Shown: positions 47,084 through 59,100 of the stretch, piece by piece
How positions within the stretch are numbered: position 1 is the stretch's first letter
How the letters are laid out: the number at the start of each line of letters is the position of its first letter
DNA from: Psettodes erumei
Lineage: Eukaryota > Chordata > Actinopteri > Pleuronectiformes > Psettodidae
DNA length: 64,000 bases
Reading direction: 5' to 3'
Assembly (NCBI GenBank): GCA_016785225.1
Contig: JAFBJZ010000617.1
Coordinates: 62,001-126,000, forward strand
Made by a program: the position numbers and the translations under genes
The notes under the pieces: model-generated
What the model saw: the letters and a program-made list of their open reading frames with translations, nothing else
What the model was told of the DNA's origin: nothing
Database searches by the model: none

Positions 47084-47115
<32 letters not shown>

Positions 47116-49653
47116 CCGGCTGAAGGGTCTCACACTTTCTCCTCGATCCGGCTCGCGTCGTCGCCCCCCCGCCCCGTGACTCCGAAAGCCGCTGACGTCG
47201 TCCCGTATTTGTCATCGATGTTTTGTTTTGTGCGTCCGCGGAAGGTGAGCGTTTTTCTTTTGTTTTGTTTTTCCTCACCCGTCTCGCCAAGTGCGACCGC
47301 CTTCTCCCCGAGGAGCGATGTCGATTTCAGTCCTGGCGGTTTGTCCGGTTTCACTTCCTGTTCGTTTTAAGTCGGTGTCGCAGGAACTAACGGTCCGACG
47401 GATTTTGTCCCGAGTCATCACACCTGTTGCCTCACCTGCCTCTCAGCTGAAGAGCGACGAAAACAGGAAGAGGCAACTCTTGTAACCGAATAAGCGTGAC
47501 CTGTTTTTGTCCCCCCCTCCTCGCGCTTCACGTTCGATTTCCCGTGTCACAAAGTGTGTAGCGTAAAAATGCGACGTTCCAGTTGTCGTGTGCGTTTTAG
47601 CGGCTGCTTTGTCGCCGCGTTGACGGACTCAGAAAATAGCGCCGAGTTTTCCCAGAGCTGAAGTTAAAAAGCCCCGAAATAAAATGAGTCCATTAACGCC
47701 GAGAGAGAACAGAAGAGAAGCTGTAAACACAGAGCACCGACACGTCATGCGTGACTTAATTAATCTGTTATCAATTGATTATGGCCAATTAATCAAACCC
47801 TGATGGATTTATAGACTTTGGCTGCTGCTGAAGAAATTCTTCACTCTTGATAAACGTCCAAAAACATTCAATAAGCGTCGATTTGAAGACCGAACAAAAC
47901 CAGCAAATCCTCACTGTGTCGCTCAATCAATAATTAATTTCTGCCAACCGGCCGATTGATCCGATTGGGCTTCAGCTCCGGGGAAGGAGGCGCCACAGAC
48001 TCTTGAGAACGAATCGTGTCGTGTCGTCGTGCGGGCGCAGCTGTCAATCAGAGGCCTCGCCGCAATCCTACATCGCCGGCTGTTTTTAGAAAAGGTGGCG
48101 TCAGGACCCCGTGTCCCCCGCCAGCCCGCCGTCATCCATCACGCCGGGGGCCGGGCGGTATCTCGTCGCAGCCGGCTGTGATCGCTGCGTCCTCCGGAAG
48201 CCGAGGAGGATCCAGGCGTCATTCCCTGAGGAGGGACGGTGAAGGCGGGCGGTGACTTGTGGTTTGAGCTAAAATTAAAAACACGTCAGCGCGTGTCACG
48301 CCGCCTCTTTACGGCCGTTCTGGCGCGGCCTTACGGGGGCTCTCGGTTTGGACTGAACGTCGGCACCGCCCGGAGGGGCGGCGGTCCGATTCTGGGTCAT
48401 TGCCCTGGGGTTTCTAGCGGAGGCTCCGGTGCCTCTCATCTCCGCTGGTCGTACCGCGGCGCTCTCTCCACCGGAGAACGCGATTCCTGCCGTGCGGTTA
48501 AAGCGAGGAGGCGGACCGTCACCAGACAAACTCGGGGACGTGTCGTCACGGCCGCCTGACGACGGGTTTCAGTCGACCTCTTCGGATAGGAAAGAATGTG
48601 GAGCTGAGGAAATGGGTACAGAGCGAGCGGATGGCCTTCAGGCAAAGCACAAAGCTATTTTTCCCGAGCGCTCCGAAATTAGGAAATGGAAAGAGCCCGC
48701 TGTCTTTTTTTTTTTTTTTTTTCCGCTCTCATTTACACATGCTCGAGATTGGAAAGACGATTGGTGGCGAAAAAAAAAGGGGAAGGGGAAACTCTTCTTC
48801 TACCGCTTCAGGCTGTAGGTCTCATTAGGAGGCGGGGGCGGCGGTGGGAAAACCGAAAATACCGCCGGCGGTCCGGAGAGTCCGACACACGGATCGGGAT
48901 GTGATCTGAGCAGCGTTGCCAAACGCTCCAGGTTATCTTAATGTACTTTTTTTTTTTTTTTTTGGAGATGGAAGCTGCACTGTTAAAGCAAACTGGTGCC
49001 CCCCCTTTCCCACACATGCACCATATGTGTCAGAATCGGACCAGAACCCGACCCATTTATATATATATATATCTCCAGAGACGGATAAGTCCACATGTTT
49101 TTGTTTTCTCCCCCGGAGGACTCCTCCTCCTCTGCCGCTCTCGCCTCCGTCAGAGAGCGGAGCGGCAATAAAACAAACCAAAAAAAAAAACAGGCCGCTC
49201 TCCGGCGACACGGACAATAACTCGTCTCCGTCCTCGCGCCGTGATGAATCACATCCTCCCCCGAAATCCGCCCTCCGTCAGGGGAGCGGCGAACGTTTTT
49301 TAATTTTTTCCTCGTCGGCGAAGGCAGGGGACGTTTTTAAAATTTTGGTAAAAGGTCAAGCGGTGCCCACGACGACCACACATCCGGTGATGTCAGCGGC
49401 CGTTTCTATGGCAGCCGGCTAGGACAGGAGTGGGAGTTTTACATGAGTGCAAGGCTGGATTTATGAGGGTGTGTGTGTGTGTGTGTGTGTGTTACGTCTG
49501 TCTGTCTGTCTGTCTGGCCGGGCACATCCCGAACGTTTTGGTCGCGCAGCGTTTGTGAAATATGATCCGGGGAACGCCGTCTCTCGCTCTCGGATGAAGT
49601 CCACCTCATCTGTCTTTCCTTCGACTTGCTGCTTCTTGAAGGACCCCCCCCCC

Positions 49654-49703
<50 letters not shown>

Positions 49704-52263
49704 CACACCCTCAGCGACTCAGCTCGTTAGCAGAATAATCTATTAAAACTGAGACTCGGGGGGTGGGGGGGGGTGATTTAATTTAAGCAACGCCTCGGGG
49801 TCGATTTTGAGCACGTGGCTCCGTCTGAGCTCAGGTGTGCGAACCCAACACCCCCTCCTCGGCTACAGAGAGTGACTCAGTGTGCCACGGCCGCGAGACG
49901 GACCAGTCAGCTCCCGCGACGTCGGGGGGAGCGGGGAGCGAAGCCCCGACGCTGTCATCACATTTGTCGGATAGACCCGGCGGTTCGGATCCGGCCGTGA
50001 TCTGACGGGGACGTTTCGCCCGGGTCGCGGTTGCAGCTGCACGATGTCGGTCCGGAGCCTCCGTCTGTCTGCTCGTGGAGATGCTGAACATCTGTCCGTG
50101 TGCCGATCATGGATTTGATGCAGTGGAGTCTCACGCCGCCCACGGCGCCCGGGGACTTCGGCGAGACGCTGGCTCTGACCACGGCTCTGGGTTACGGCCT
50201 GTGGGCCCGTGAGACGTGCGCGCTCAACCGCCGCTTTCATCCCGTGAGTACGACTGGCGGGAGCGTTTCTCGTTCCCTGTCGGACGACGGAAGAGTGATC
50301 GACGAGCGCCCGTTGAAGGATATCCGTCGGTCGGTGCGTCATTTATGTATCGTCCTGCCGCAGATTCTTGGATTTTGCCGAATCCGTCTGGTTTTCGACT
50401 CGACTGTGACACGATTCCGCCGGCAGCCCCCGGCGTCACGTCAGCTAGCGCCGCCGCCGCCGCCTCTGACCCAATCTCTGCGCTCTGTTCACAGGAATCC
50501 GCCAAGGTTTCGGACCTCAACCCCAATGCGAAAGCATGGGCCAACCACATGTTTAGCCTGGACCCCAGCGGGAGCGCCGACGCCACGACTGCCGCCCTGC
50601 AGCCATGGAAGGAAGGCTGCGATAGTTCGGCCGACCCCGGCCCAGAAGGTCGGCTATCTGTTTAGACATTTCCTTACTTCCCCTTCGCTTCCCCTCATTG
50701 CGCAATGCAGTGAGAGGAAGTGAGTTTTTTTTTTTAAATTCGAGATGTATACGTACGATAAGAATCTAAACTTCTGCACACGCCACCGCCGCCACGTAGG
50801 GCGAAATATCCCAGCCCGACGCCGCGGCCGAAACACGGGTGGGATTAACAAAACAGCCATTTAACCCTGGGAGCAGGTTACAAAAAAGTTGAAGCGTACT
50901 CGCCTCCGCCGCGACGCCCTCTTTAATCATTCATGCTCAATTTAGCGCCAGCTATGAATATTCCCGCCGCGGTCGGCGTCCCCTTTTGCACGAGCCGCCC
51001 ATAATGGCTCGCTCTAATGTGCCGGGCCGAGCGAGGCCGACGGACGGGCAGCGAGGACGTGGCGGCGAAACAGAAACGACCGATTAGTCCGCGCCTGCTG
51101 GGACATTTACAAGGATTCGTCAAGAACTCCCATGAGTTCGCCGTCAAGGAAAAGAAAAAGTTTCGCTTTTGACTCCGCTGGAGAGGAAGCGGCGCGGCCG
51201 TAAACGAAGGGAGAGGAAATCAATAGGTGGCGGTGAACGCTGATGCTGTGGCGGGGGACGCCGCGGGTTTAATCGATTACGAGGGAGGCGGCGCCGCGTT
51301 TGCGAAAAAACGTTTAAACAAGTTTCATTGACTGAAGCTTAATCGCGATTAAAAGAGGGGAGAAGATTACAAAAACGTTAATGAAACAATATGACTATTA
51401 ATTGATCAAACGTGAGGCACCGATTGGTCCAAACCGCCATTGATCCCCCCCCCCCCATTGGTTGCCGCAGGCTACGAAGCCAGTGAAGACAAGGCTTACA
51501 AGGAGCCCCTGCTGACCAACCCAGATGAGCCCCCGCCGGTACCAGTGATGCTGGCCGAGCCGGCCCCCGCGGCCCCCGTCGCCCTGGAGAGCGCCGAGCC
51601 GGCCTACACGGAGTACCCCGAGGCCGGGCACACAGGTGGGCGGGGGGGACAGGTCACCTGTCGGTCACCTGTCGGTCACCTGTCGGGGCAGGTTGGGAAA
51701 AAAAAAGTGGGCGTAGCTTTCTGGTCTGAAAGTGTCAAACCCGTCTTCTCCTGAGCGACCACCAGGGGGCGACTCCACTAATTAGTGGTATATAATGTGT
51801 GTGTGTGTGTGTGTGAGCAGGAAGTGAACCTCAGCCTGAGAATCCCCAGGAGGGTTTGAGGGAGCACCTGAAGAAGACCCTGGAGTTCTGTCTTTCCCGG
51901 TGAGTTCACCTTCCCGGCACGGCGTTCCGGTCGTAGCGCTCGGGTTGGGTTTTCCTGCCCGCTCCGTTTTTATTCACGCGGCTTTGACGAGACGGCGCCC
52001 GCTGCATATTTAGTCCCACGTTTACGCTGAAGAGACGCAGGCAGCTAATTAAAGCTAATTAACCAGTTAAATCAAGGCTCTGCAGGTGACACCATTATGT
52101 TCAATTAGCCCATGAGCATCATCTGATACTCGACATTTATTTATTAGTATTTTTTTATAATTTAAAAAACTCAATGAATGGCGAAAATAATCCCCAGATT
52201 AACCAGTAATGGAGATTATTCCTCTGTAAACTTTAAGAAATCCATTGTTGAGCATTGTTTTCG

Positions 52264-52314
<51 letters not shown>

Positions 52315-54790
52315 CGGCAGGCGTGGTCGGAGTGAAAGCCGGTGGTTAACTGCTGGTTTTGGGGGGCGGGGTTTCAAGTCCTCGCAAAATTTCTCTCTCT
52401 GCTTCCTGTTTATCGACTGTGACTATTTCCACCGTTCACGTGTTCGCAGAAAAACAAAAAGAGAGAGAGAGGCCCCCCCCGAGGCGCGCTTGTTTCGAGC
52501 ACCACCCCCCTCCTGACCCTTCTCTGTCCCTCAGGGAGAACCTGGCCAGCGACATGTACCTCATCTCCCAGATGGACAGCGACCAGTACGTGCCAATCGT
52601 GACGGTGGCCAACCTGGACCACGTGAAGAAGCTCAGCACCGACGTGGAGCTCATCGTGGACATTTTGCGATGTGAGTTTTTTTTTTTCCGCCGGGGAGTG
52701 AGGGGCCGCTATAAAAAACTAAAAATGAAATCGGCGTGTGATTTCCCAGGAGAGGTTGTTAAAGTTTGTTGTTTTTTTTTTTTTTTTAACATCCTTACTT
52801 TACAACAAAACAAAACTCAACCTCGTCTCTTCCCGCTTCACTCCTGCAGCGCTGCCGTTGGTCCAGGTGGACGAGAAGGGGGAGAAGGTGCGACCCAATC
52901 AGAACCGCTGCATCGTGATCCTCAGAGAGGTTCCCGAGAGCACGCCCGTCGAGGTCAGTGGGGTTTGGTTCGGGCGACGATTGGCGGCGTCGAAAGGCGT
53001 CAGCGATTAGCCCGCCGCGGGTCGGCCGTGCTCGCGCCCGGGAGCAGAACTCACGGGGGGAACGTCTGTTATTTCTAAACAAGAGATGAGTAAATATCGA
53101 TACCCTGCCCTGTGAGGGAGGCAGTTAAACGCCTCGGCGCGGCCCGCGACCTTTACGGCGCTCGCTCCGGCGCCAGCAGCTCAGCTGAGAAGATCCCGAA
53201 GCGTCGAGCAGCGGGTGCAGAATATTTTCTGACGGCTCAGCATGACTCAGGCCTGAGGAGGGACAGCGCAGCAGAACGTCAGACAGCCGGTCGGTTCTGC
53301 TGAGTCGAATTCAAAGGCGGGAACCTATCGCTGTCCTCGCTTTTATTATTATTATTATTTAGCGTGCACGCGGCGGTCGACCTCGCGGATCTCACACGCC
53401 GACTCGCCCTCCTCTCCCGTTTTTGTGCCGCAGGAGGTGGAAGCTCTTTTCAAGGGAGACAACTTGCCCAAGTTCATCAACTGTGAATTCGCCTACAACG
53501 ACAACTGGTTCATCACCTTCGAGTCGGAAGCGGACGCTCAGCAGGTAACGTTCAGGCGTCGCTCCTCCTCCTCCTCCTCCTCCTCCTCCTCCTCGCGACC
53601 TTTTAAATCAAAGCGTTCCCTAAACCTTGGCTTCCTCTCGACGAAGGCGTACCAGTATCTGCGCGAGGAGGTGAAGACCTTCCAAGGGAAGCCGATTAAG
53701 GTAGGTCGCCTGCAGCGGCGGTGGCAGGTTTCGCTTTTTTTTTTTTTTTTTGGCGCGGCGGGTTGGTTTAGCTTTTCTCCGTCCCCCTCCTCCAGGCGAG
53801 GATAAAGGCGAAAGCGATCGCCATCAACACTTTCATGCCAAAGAACGGGTACCGGCCGGTGGAGGTGAACCCCTACGCCCAGCAGCGCTACACCTCCTAC
53901 TACATCCCGCCGGTGTACAGCCCCCAGCAGCAGTTCCCCCTGTACAGCCTCATCACGCCGCAGGCCTGGTCGGCCACGCACAGCTTCATCGACCCCGCGC
54001 TGGTGAGAGTCGCCATTATGGAGACCCAGTTGCCTTCGAATTTTCAAAATAAAATGAGTCCGATTTTGACTTCCTGTCTGCCCCCCACCACCCAGGTCGC
54101 CCCGTTCCACAACAACCAGTTCATCAACGGGTTCACCACATCGCACAGTTTCAAACCAGCGACGTCCCCCCTCACCGTCAGACATTACCCCCCCAGGAAC
54201 AGGTTCGTGCCCCCCCGACTCCTCGAACACATCGTCTGTTTCCTGCAAACATGTCTTCAGTGGCTCCTCCTCCTCCTCCTCCCCCCGCCAACATGCAGGA
54301 ATCACAGTAAGCCTCACCTGAGGCCGACCATCCCCGCGGCGGACCGCAGCACGGGCCTCCTGGACAGCCCGGGCCTCTTTCCCAGCTTCCCCAGCGAGAG
54401 GCTGAACGGGGTCCGCAGCAGCCCGCCCACGCGACTCCCCGCCAGCCAGCCCAGGACCCGGCTGCCCTCCGCCGCCGCCTTCCCCCGCCGGGACGCCGTC
54501 GGCACGGGGCGAGTGACGGAGCCCGCCGCCGCGGACTACTCCCTGGGCATCGGCCGAGGAAGGTACGGCGCCGCCGCTCGCGAGTTCTGAAAACGTAGAA
54601 GATGTGTGAGCGGAAAGCGACGCTAGATCGGAAAAGAAAAAAAAGTTTGCAAATGGAGACGTTCTCTGACTTAAAGGAAAAATGTTTCTGCTTCTAGGAA
54701 AAAGAGGGACGAAAAGTTTACAGTGAGTATTTCTCTCTCTTTTCACCTTCGAAGTTGTTTGTCTTCTTCGTTGTTAGCACCTCATTGCTG

Positions 54791-54827
<37 letters not shown>

Positions 54828-55562
54828 CACGCGCAGAGAGCGACGCCCCAGTCGCCGCCGCCTCCCCCGAAGCCGCCGTCTCCGAGCTTCGAGCTGGGCC
54901 TGTCCAGCTTTCCCCCGCTGCCCGGAGCGGCCGGCCAGCTCAAGAGCGACGACGCCTTCGACGGCCGGCTGACCGCCAGCGCGGCCGCCGCCGCCGCCGC
55001 CAAGGAACGGGTACGGACGGACGCCGACGTCGGCAACGGCAAGCGGCAAAACAACAACAAACTGACGTTTGTGCGTCGCTTGCAGAACGTAAGCGTCGAG
55101 TCCGGCGCCGGTGGAGCTCTGTCTCCGGTGGGACCCAAAGAGCCGCTCCGGTCCCCCGCCCCCCCGATGCCCACAAGCTTCCAGCCCTCGCCGACCGCCG
55201 CCGCCGCCGCCGCCCCGGCCTCAGCCCCGACGCTGACCCCGGCCGCCGGCCCGCCGCACAGCCCCCCCCTCCCTCCCGGCAGCGTAAGGAAAAGTTTCAT
55301 CAATTCATCATCGGTGAAAGCGAATATTTTATATATCGGTTTGAAAGTCACTCGGTACTGGCGAGTACACGCGTTGTAAGTACTTGTACTCACGGAGCGA
55401 GTACGTGTGTGAACATCTGGGCCCGTGTGCGTTCGCTCCAGGGAGGCCAAGGTGACGGAGGCCAAGGCGAAGGAGGTGCAGCTGTCTGTGGAGCGGGTCC
55501 CCGGCACCCTGTCCACGGCCAGCAAGTCGGTGCAGGTCAACGGTGCTGCCACGGTCAGTACT

Positions 55563-55602
<40 letters not shown>

Positions 55603-55712
55603 CCGTTTTTAATGCTTACCCCTTCTCAGACAATCTCAATCAGTGACGCATCGATCGATCCGAGTGTAAGTGAGTCGTGAGAAGAAAGACCATAATTTGT
55701 GTTTTTAAAACG

Positions 55713-55759
<47 letters not shown>

Positions 55760-56199
55760 ACCAGGAGCTGAGGAAGCCTTCCTACGCTGAGATCTGCCAG
55801 CGGGTGAAGGACGCCCCCCCGACATTACAGCCGCCGCCGACGACCCCCAAGGAAGCCAAGCCGGCCTGCGCCTCCGCCGCCGCCGAGGACAGGAAGTGCC
55901 CCGACGCCTCCACCCCCGCGAGGGGCGAGGCCAAGGCCCGAGAGACACACCCCCCCACCTCCTCCTCCTCCTCCTCCTCCTCCTCCTCCTCCTCCAACAA
56001 GCACGGCCCCGCGGGCGCCGCCCCGGGCCGACCCCCGAGGGAGGCGAGGAGGCCGGCTGGGCGCTGGGCCTCGCCGCCCCCGCACCCGGGGAAGACCCCG
56101 AGCAAAGATCCCCACCACACCCCGCCCAAGTCCCGCAGTAAGGAGGCCCCACCCACCACCACCACCACCACCACCACTCTGCTCCACAGGTGTGTTTAA
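46799..56199 (+). CDS. larp4b: La-related protein 4B
   Basis: Cytoplasmic RNA-binding protein that binds PABPC1 and RACK1 and stabilises or activates translation of mRNAs with AU-rich elements. Exons: 46799-46879, 50495-50648, 51471-51635, 51821-51899, 52535-52671, 52850-52953, 53434-53544, 53647-53700, 53796-54002, 54096-54202, 54299-54562, 54698-54722, 54837-55010, 55086-55283, 55446-55553, 55765-56199, giving about 800 residues (human 738). The start MTSDQDTKVVAEPQ matches the human start. The PAM2w motif is SDLNPNAKAW (about 33-42). The La motif covers LKKTLEFCLSRENLASDMYL to VDILRSLPLVQVDEKGEKVR (about 146-230), followed by the RRM-like IVILREVPESTPVEEVEALF and FINCEFAYNDNWFITFES. Later conserved blocks are FELGLSSFPPLPGAAG and KSVQVNGAATELRKPSYAEI. 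The start of exon 55446 is uncertain (55442 is possible with another upstream donor). The C-terminus is extended by Ser, Ala and Thr runs. No clear counterpart of the human MNGPISQTTSQ exon was found. Confidence 0.93.
46892..46948 (+). repeat. (CA)n microsatellite
   Basis: A long CA array directly after the donor of the first larp4b coding exon. Confidence 0.9.
49652..49700 (+). repeat. Poly-C then (AC)n microsatellite
   Basis: A C-run followed by about 22 AC units in a larp4b intron, near a separate GT array at 49470-49492. Confidence 0.85.
50109..50243 (+). CDS. Candidate alternative first coding exon of larp4b (unrecognised)
   Basis: An ATG (preceded by an in-frame TGA 24 bases upstream) opens 45 codons with GC-rich third positions, MDLMQWSLTPPTAPGDFGET to CALNRRFHP, ending in phase 0 at a strong donor (CCC|GTGAGTACG). 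It lies 251 bp upstream of the PAM2w exon, which begins in phase 0, so splicing would keep the frame. I do not recognise the peptide. LARP4 paralogues use different N-termini just before PAM2w, so an alternative start is plausible, but this may also be chance. Confidence 0.3.
52266..52313 (+). repeat. (GT)n microsatellite
   Basis: About 23 GT units in the larp4b intron between the two halves of the La-motif coding exons. Confidence 0.9.
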
Positions 56200-59100
56200 A
56201 AAAAAAAAGGAAATATAAGTCAGGGCTACTCCATTACCCCCACCCACAACCCCACCCAAGCATAGAGGACGCCTTCTTTTCTCGATCAGGGCTTGCAGAC
56301 AAACAGCACTTTACTGTGCACGTAGAGCACCGTTTCTTTCTCTTTACTTTTTTTTTTTCACTCCTCCTCTCCTCTCGTTGCATCACGTGGTCGGGCCCGG
56401 GGTGACGCGACTACATGTAGCTTAATTATGGGTCGTAATTAGATGTTTGTTTGTTTGTTTGTTTAAGAAGAAAAAAAGAGAAAAATATACATATTCACAT
56501 CCGTATGCAACTGAACGCGGCGATGTCATCACAGCAACTCCTTGGTTTACAGTGTTTTATTTACTCTTCTTCGGTGGTTTTTGTTTTTGGCGATCGCCGC
56601 AGCGTCTCTTCCTCCTCTCGGATCGTTTCCGCCTCCCGCTCCTTTTTCTCGCTTTTTTTTTTTTTTTACGCCGACCCTCGCTAACCAGCCGGCCGCGGCG
56701 AGCGCTCTTTTTAGACGTGAAGGGCATTCCGAAAATTATCCGCAACCAAAATTCTGCTTGAGCGAGGAATGGAGGGACGACCTTGTCGCCCCACCCGCCC
56801 CGTCGGCCTCGAAATGTGCGAGAAACGTTCTCGCTGTTTTTTTTTGTCGTGGGCTCGCCTCTCTTCTTTTTTTATTTTATTAAACTGTGGATTAAAACCT
56901 TCAGCAGGCACATAACCGTCGGAGGAGGACGCGGCGCCGGTTTTCGAGGGAACTTTAACACTAGCTCCCGTCCCGTCGGGACGCTGCGTAACCACGGCGA
57001 CGGAGGCGCAGGCCCGCTTGTCACTGAAAAACCTGCTGAGCCGACGTTACTTAACTTCAGGGGACAAAAAAAAGCGTAGAGTTGAGAGTTTTGGTACCGA
57101 GAGGTGACAACAGGACGTCTCCACCCGTCTCCACCCACCCACTAACCCCACCCCCCACCCCGATATGGTGCTAGACGTCAGATCCTGGAAGGCGCTACTG
57201 CAGCTCATCTCATACTGCGTGTAGAAATACTCGCTCTACACCCGCAGAAAACTTTTATTTGCACTGCTGATCACCCAAAAGAAGGAAAAGGGAATCGACG
57301 CTGAAGGTCGAGGGATCGAGCGCCATGACGCACCTTCGCTTTTTTTCCGGGAGCAAACGGACTTCAGGAACCGCCAACCCCGCCTCCCTCCCCTCGCCAC
57401 AGCTTCTCCATCGCTGGAGCCGTTTGGACAGGAGGGCGGCGGTAACGTCGATTCGCGGTCTCGCCGCTCGCGTCGGGTTCGGACTCATCGGCGAGGGGGC
57501 TGCTCGGAGAATGCGATGATGGCGGTGTGAGGGATGAAGGTGAACGATGTGCGGAAGCGAAGTTTGCCGCGTCGGAGAGAAACCGGAAGCTCCTCCTCCT
57601 CCTCCTCCTCCCCCCTCCGGCGTCGAGTCTTCACCACTTTTTGCTTGTTGCTCTCCTGTTTTTTGTTTTTTCTCCGTCAGCTCGGTTTCTCCCGCTACGA
57701 GTTCGCGCAAAGAATTGGAAGAGGTTTTGACGGAAGCACACGACCGACGTTCCTGCGACTCCACTCTGAGGTTCGGGATGCGATTCCCGCTTCGGAGTAA
57801 AGTAGCAAGAACCCCCGAGTTCAGGGAGGGGAAAAGTTCAGCTGTGCTCCGACCCGGTCCTGGATGTTTCACCTGTAAAAAAAAATAATAATAACCTGAC
57901 AGCAAAGTTATAAATCTGTCATCATTTTAAAAAAATAAAACATAAATCCAGGACTGGGAGCCGGTTTCCCTCCCTGCTCATCCGTCGTGTGCTCGGGTTA
58001 AAATTTAAAATTAGCGTCACCTCAGAAAATCAAAACAACCCACTGTACTACACCTACAGTATTGTTTGAGGAGGAAAACAACAACAACAACAAACAAACA
58101 AACACAAACCTACAGGACGTGGGACCTCATGTTTCGCCAAAGTCTTCCTGCAACAAGATTCCTTCTGGGTAATCCCACTGAGAGGAAACAGGAGCCCGTC
58201 TGGAGAAGGAAACGCCCGGACTCCCGCTCGTCGCTGCTTTCGATCTGGACGCTACAGCTTGAGCTTGTTTTTGTTTTGAAGGACTGAGATGCACTTGGAT
58301 GGGTCGATTTTTTTTTTTTTTTTTTTTCTCTCTCATCGGTGGAAATGGTAAAAGAGAATGAAAATGCACCATATCCACTTATTTATACACCAGTGCTGTT
58401 TATTCCATGAGAAGCATTTTTTTTTATTAATTATTATTTAGGGAGAATAAAGAAAAAATAGAGATATAGTGAGGTCTCTATGTACACACACACACACACA
58501 CACACAATGTTTAAAAAAAAAAAAATTCCATCCAGTGTTTGAGAAACTTGAATTTTATTTAAACTTGAAAAATGACTTTGCCTTAACTTTTATACGAGAC
58601 AAGCGTAGAGTTTCTTTCTTTTTGAGAAAAAAAAGAAATATATATATATATATCCCCAAATCGAAGAGTGACATGTGAAAAATATTTAGACGTCACAAGT
58701 CTTACAGAGAGAGAGGAGAGAGAGAGAGAGAGAGAGAGAGACTACAGGTCTAGCAGCGTTTTCTTTCTTTTCGCTTTTTTTTTTTTTTTAGAAAATGTAC
58801 GAAAAAGAATCATTTTCTTGTTTTATAGTTTCAGGTTGTATTTTTTTTTGCGTTGGGGGGGTGATACAAACCTTGTAAATGCAAAACTAGTCAATACTGT
58901 ATTAAATATGTGCACTTTGAAGTGTGTGCTTTGCTTGTACAGTTGTAAATACTCAGAAAAATATAAAGAGGTACCTTAAAATGATTATAAAAAAATATAT
59001 TGATCTTGTCAAAATATTAATGTCGCTTTCGAGCTGGATGTAGGATATAAAAAAAAAACAACCTTAATGTTGTGCTTTTGAAAATATTTTTCTTTAACTC

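Noticed and set aside
53538..54746. 402-codon open frame antisense to larp4b
   Set aside because: It is a GC-rich shadow of the larp4b exons and (TCC)n tract, with poly-Glu and Gly runs and no domain; the sense strand is the conserved gene.
57255..57905. 216-codon minus-strand frame in the larp4b 3' region
   Set aside because: No recognisable domain or splice context; composition is that of UTR with a (TCC)n run.
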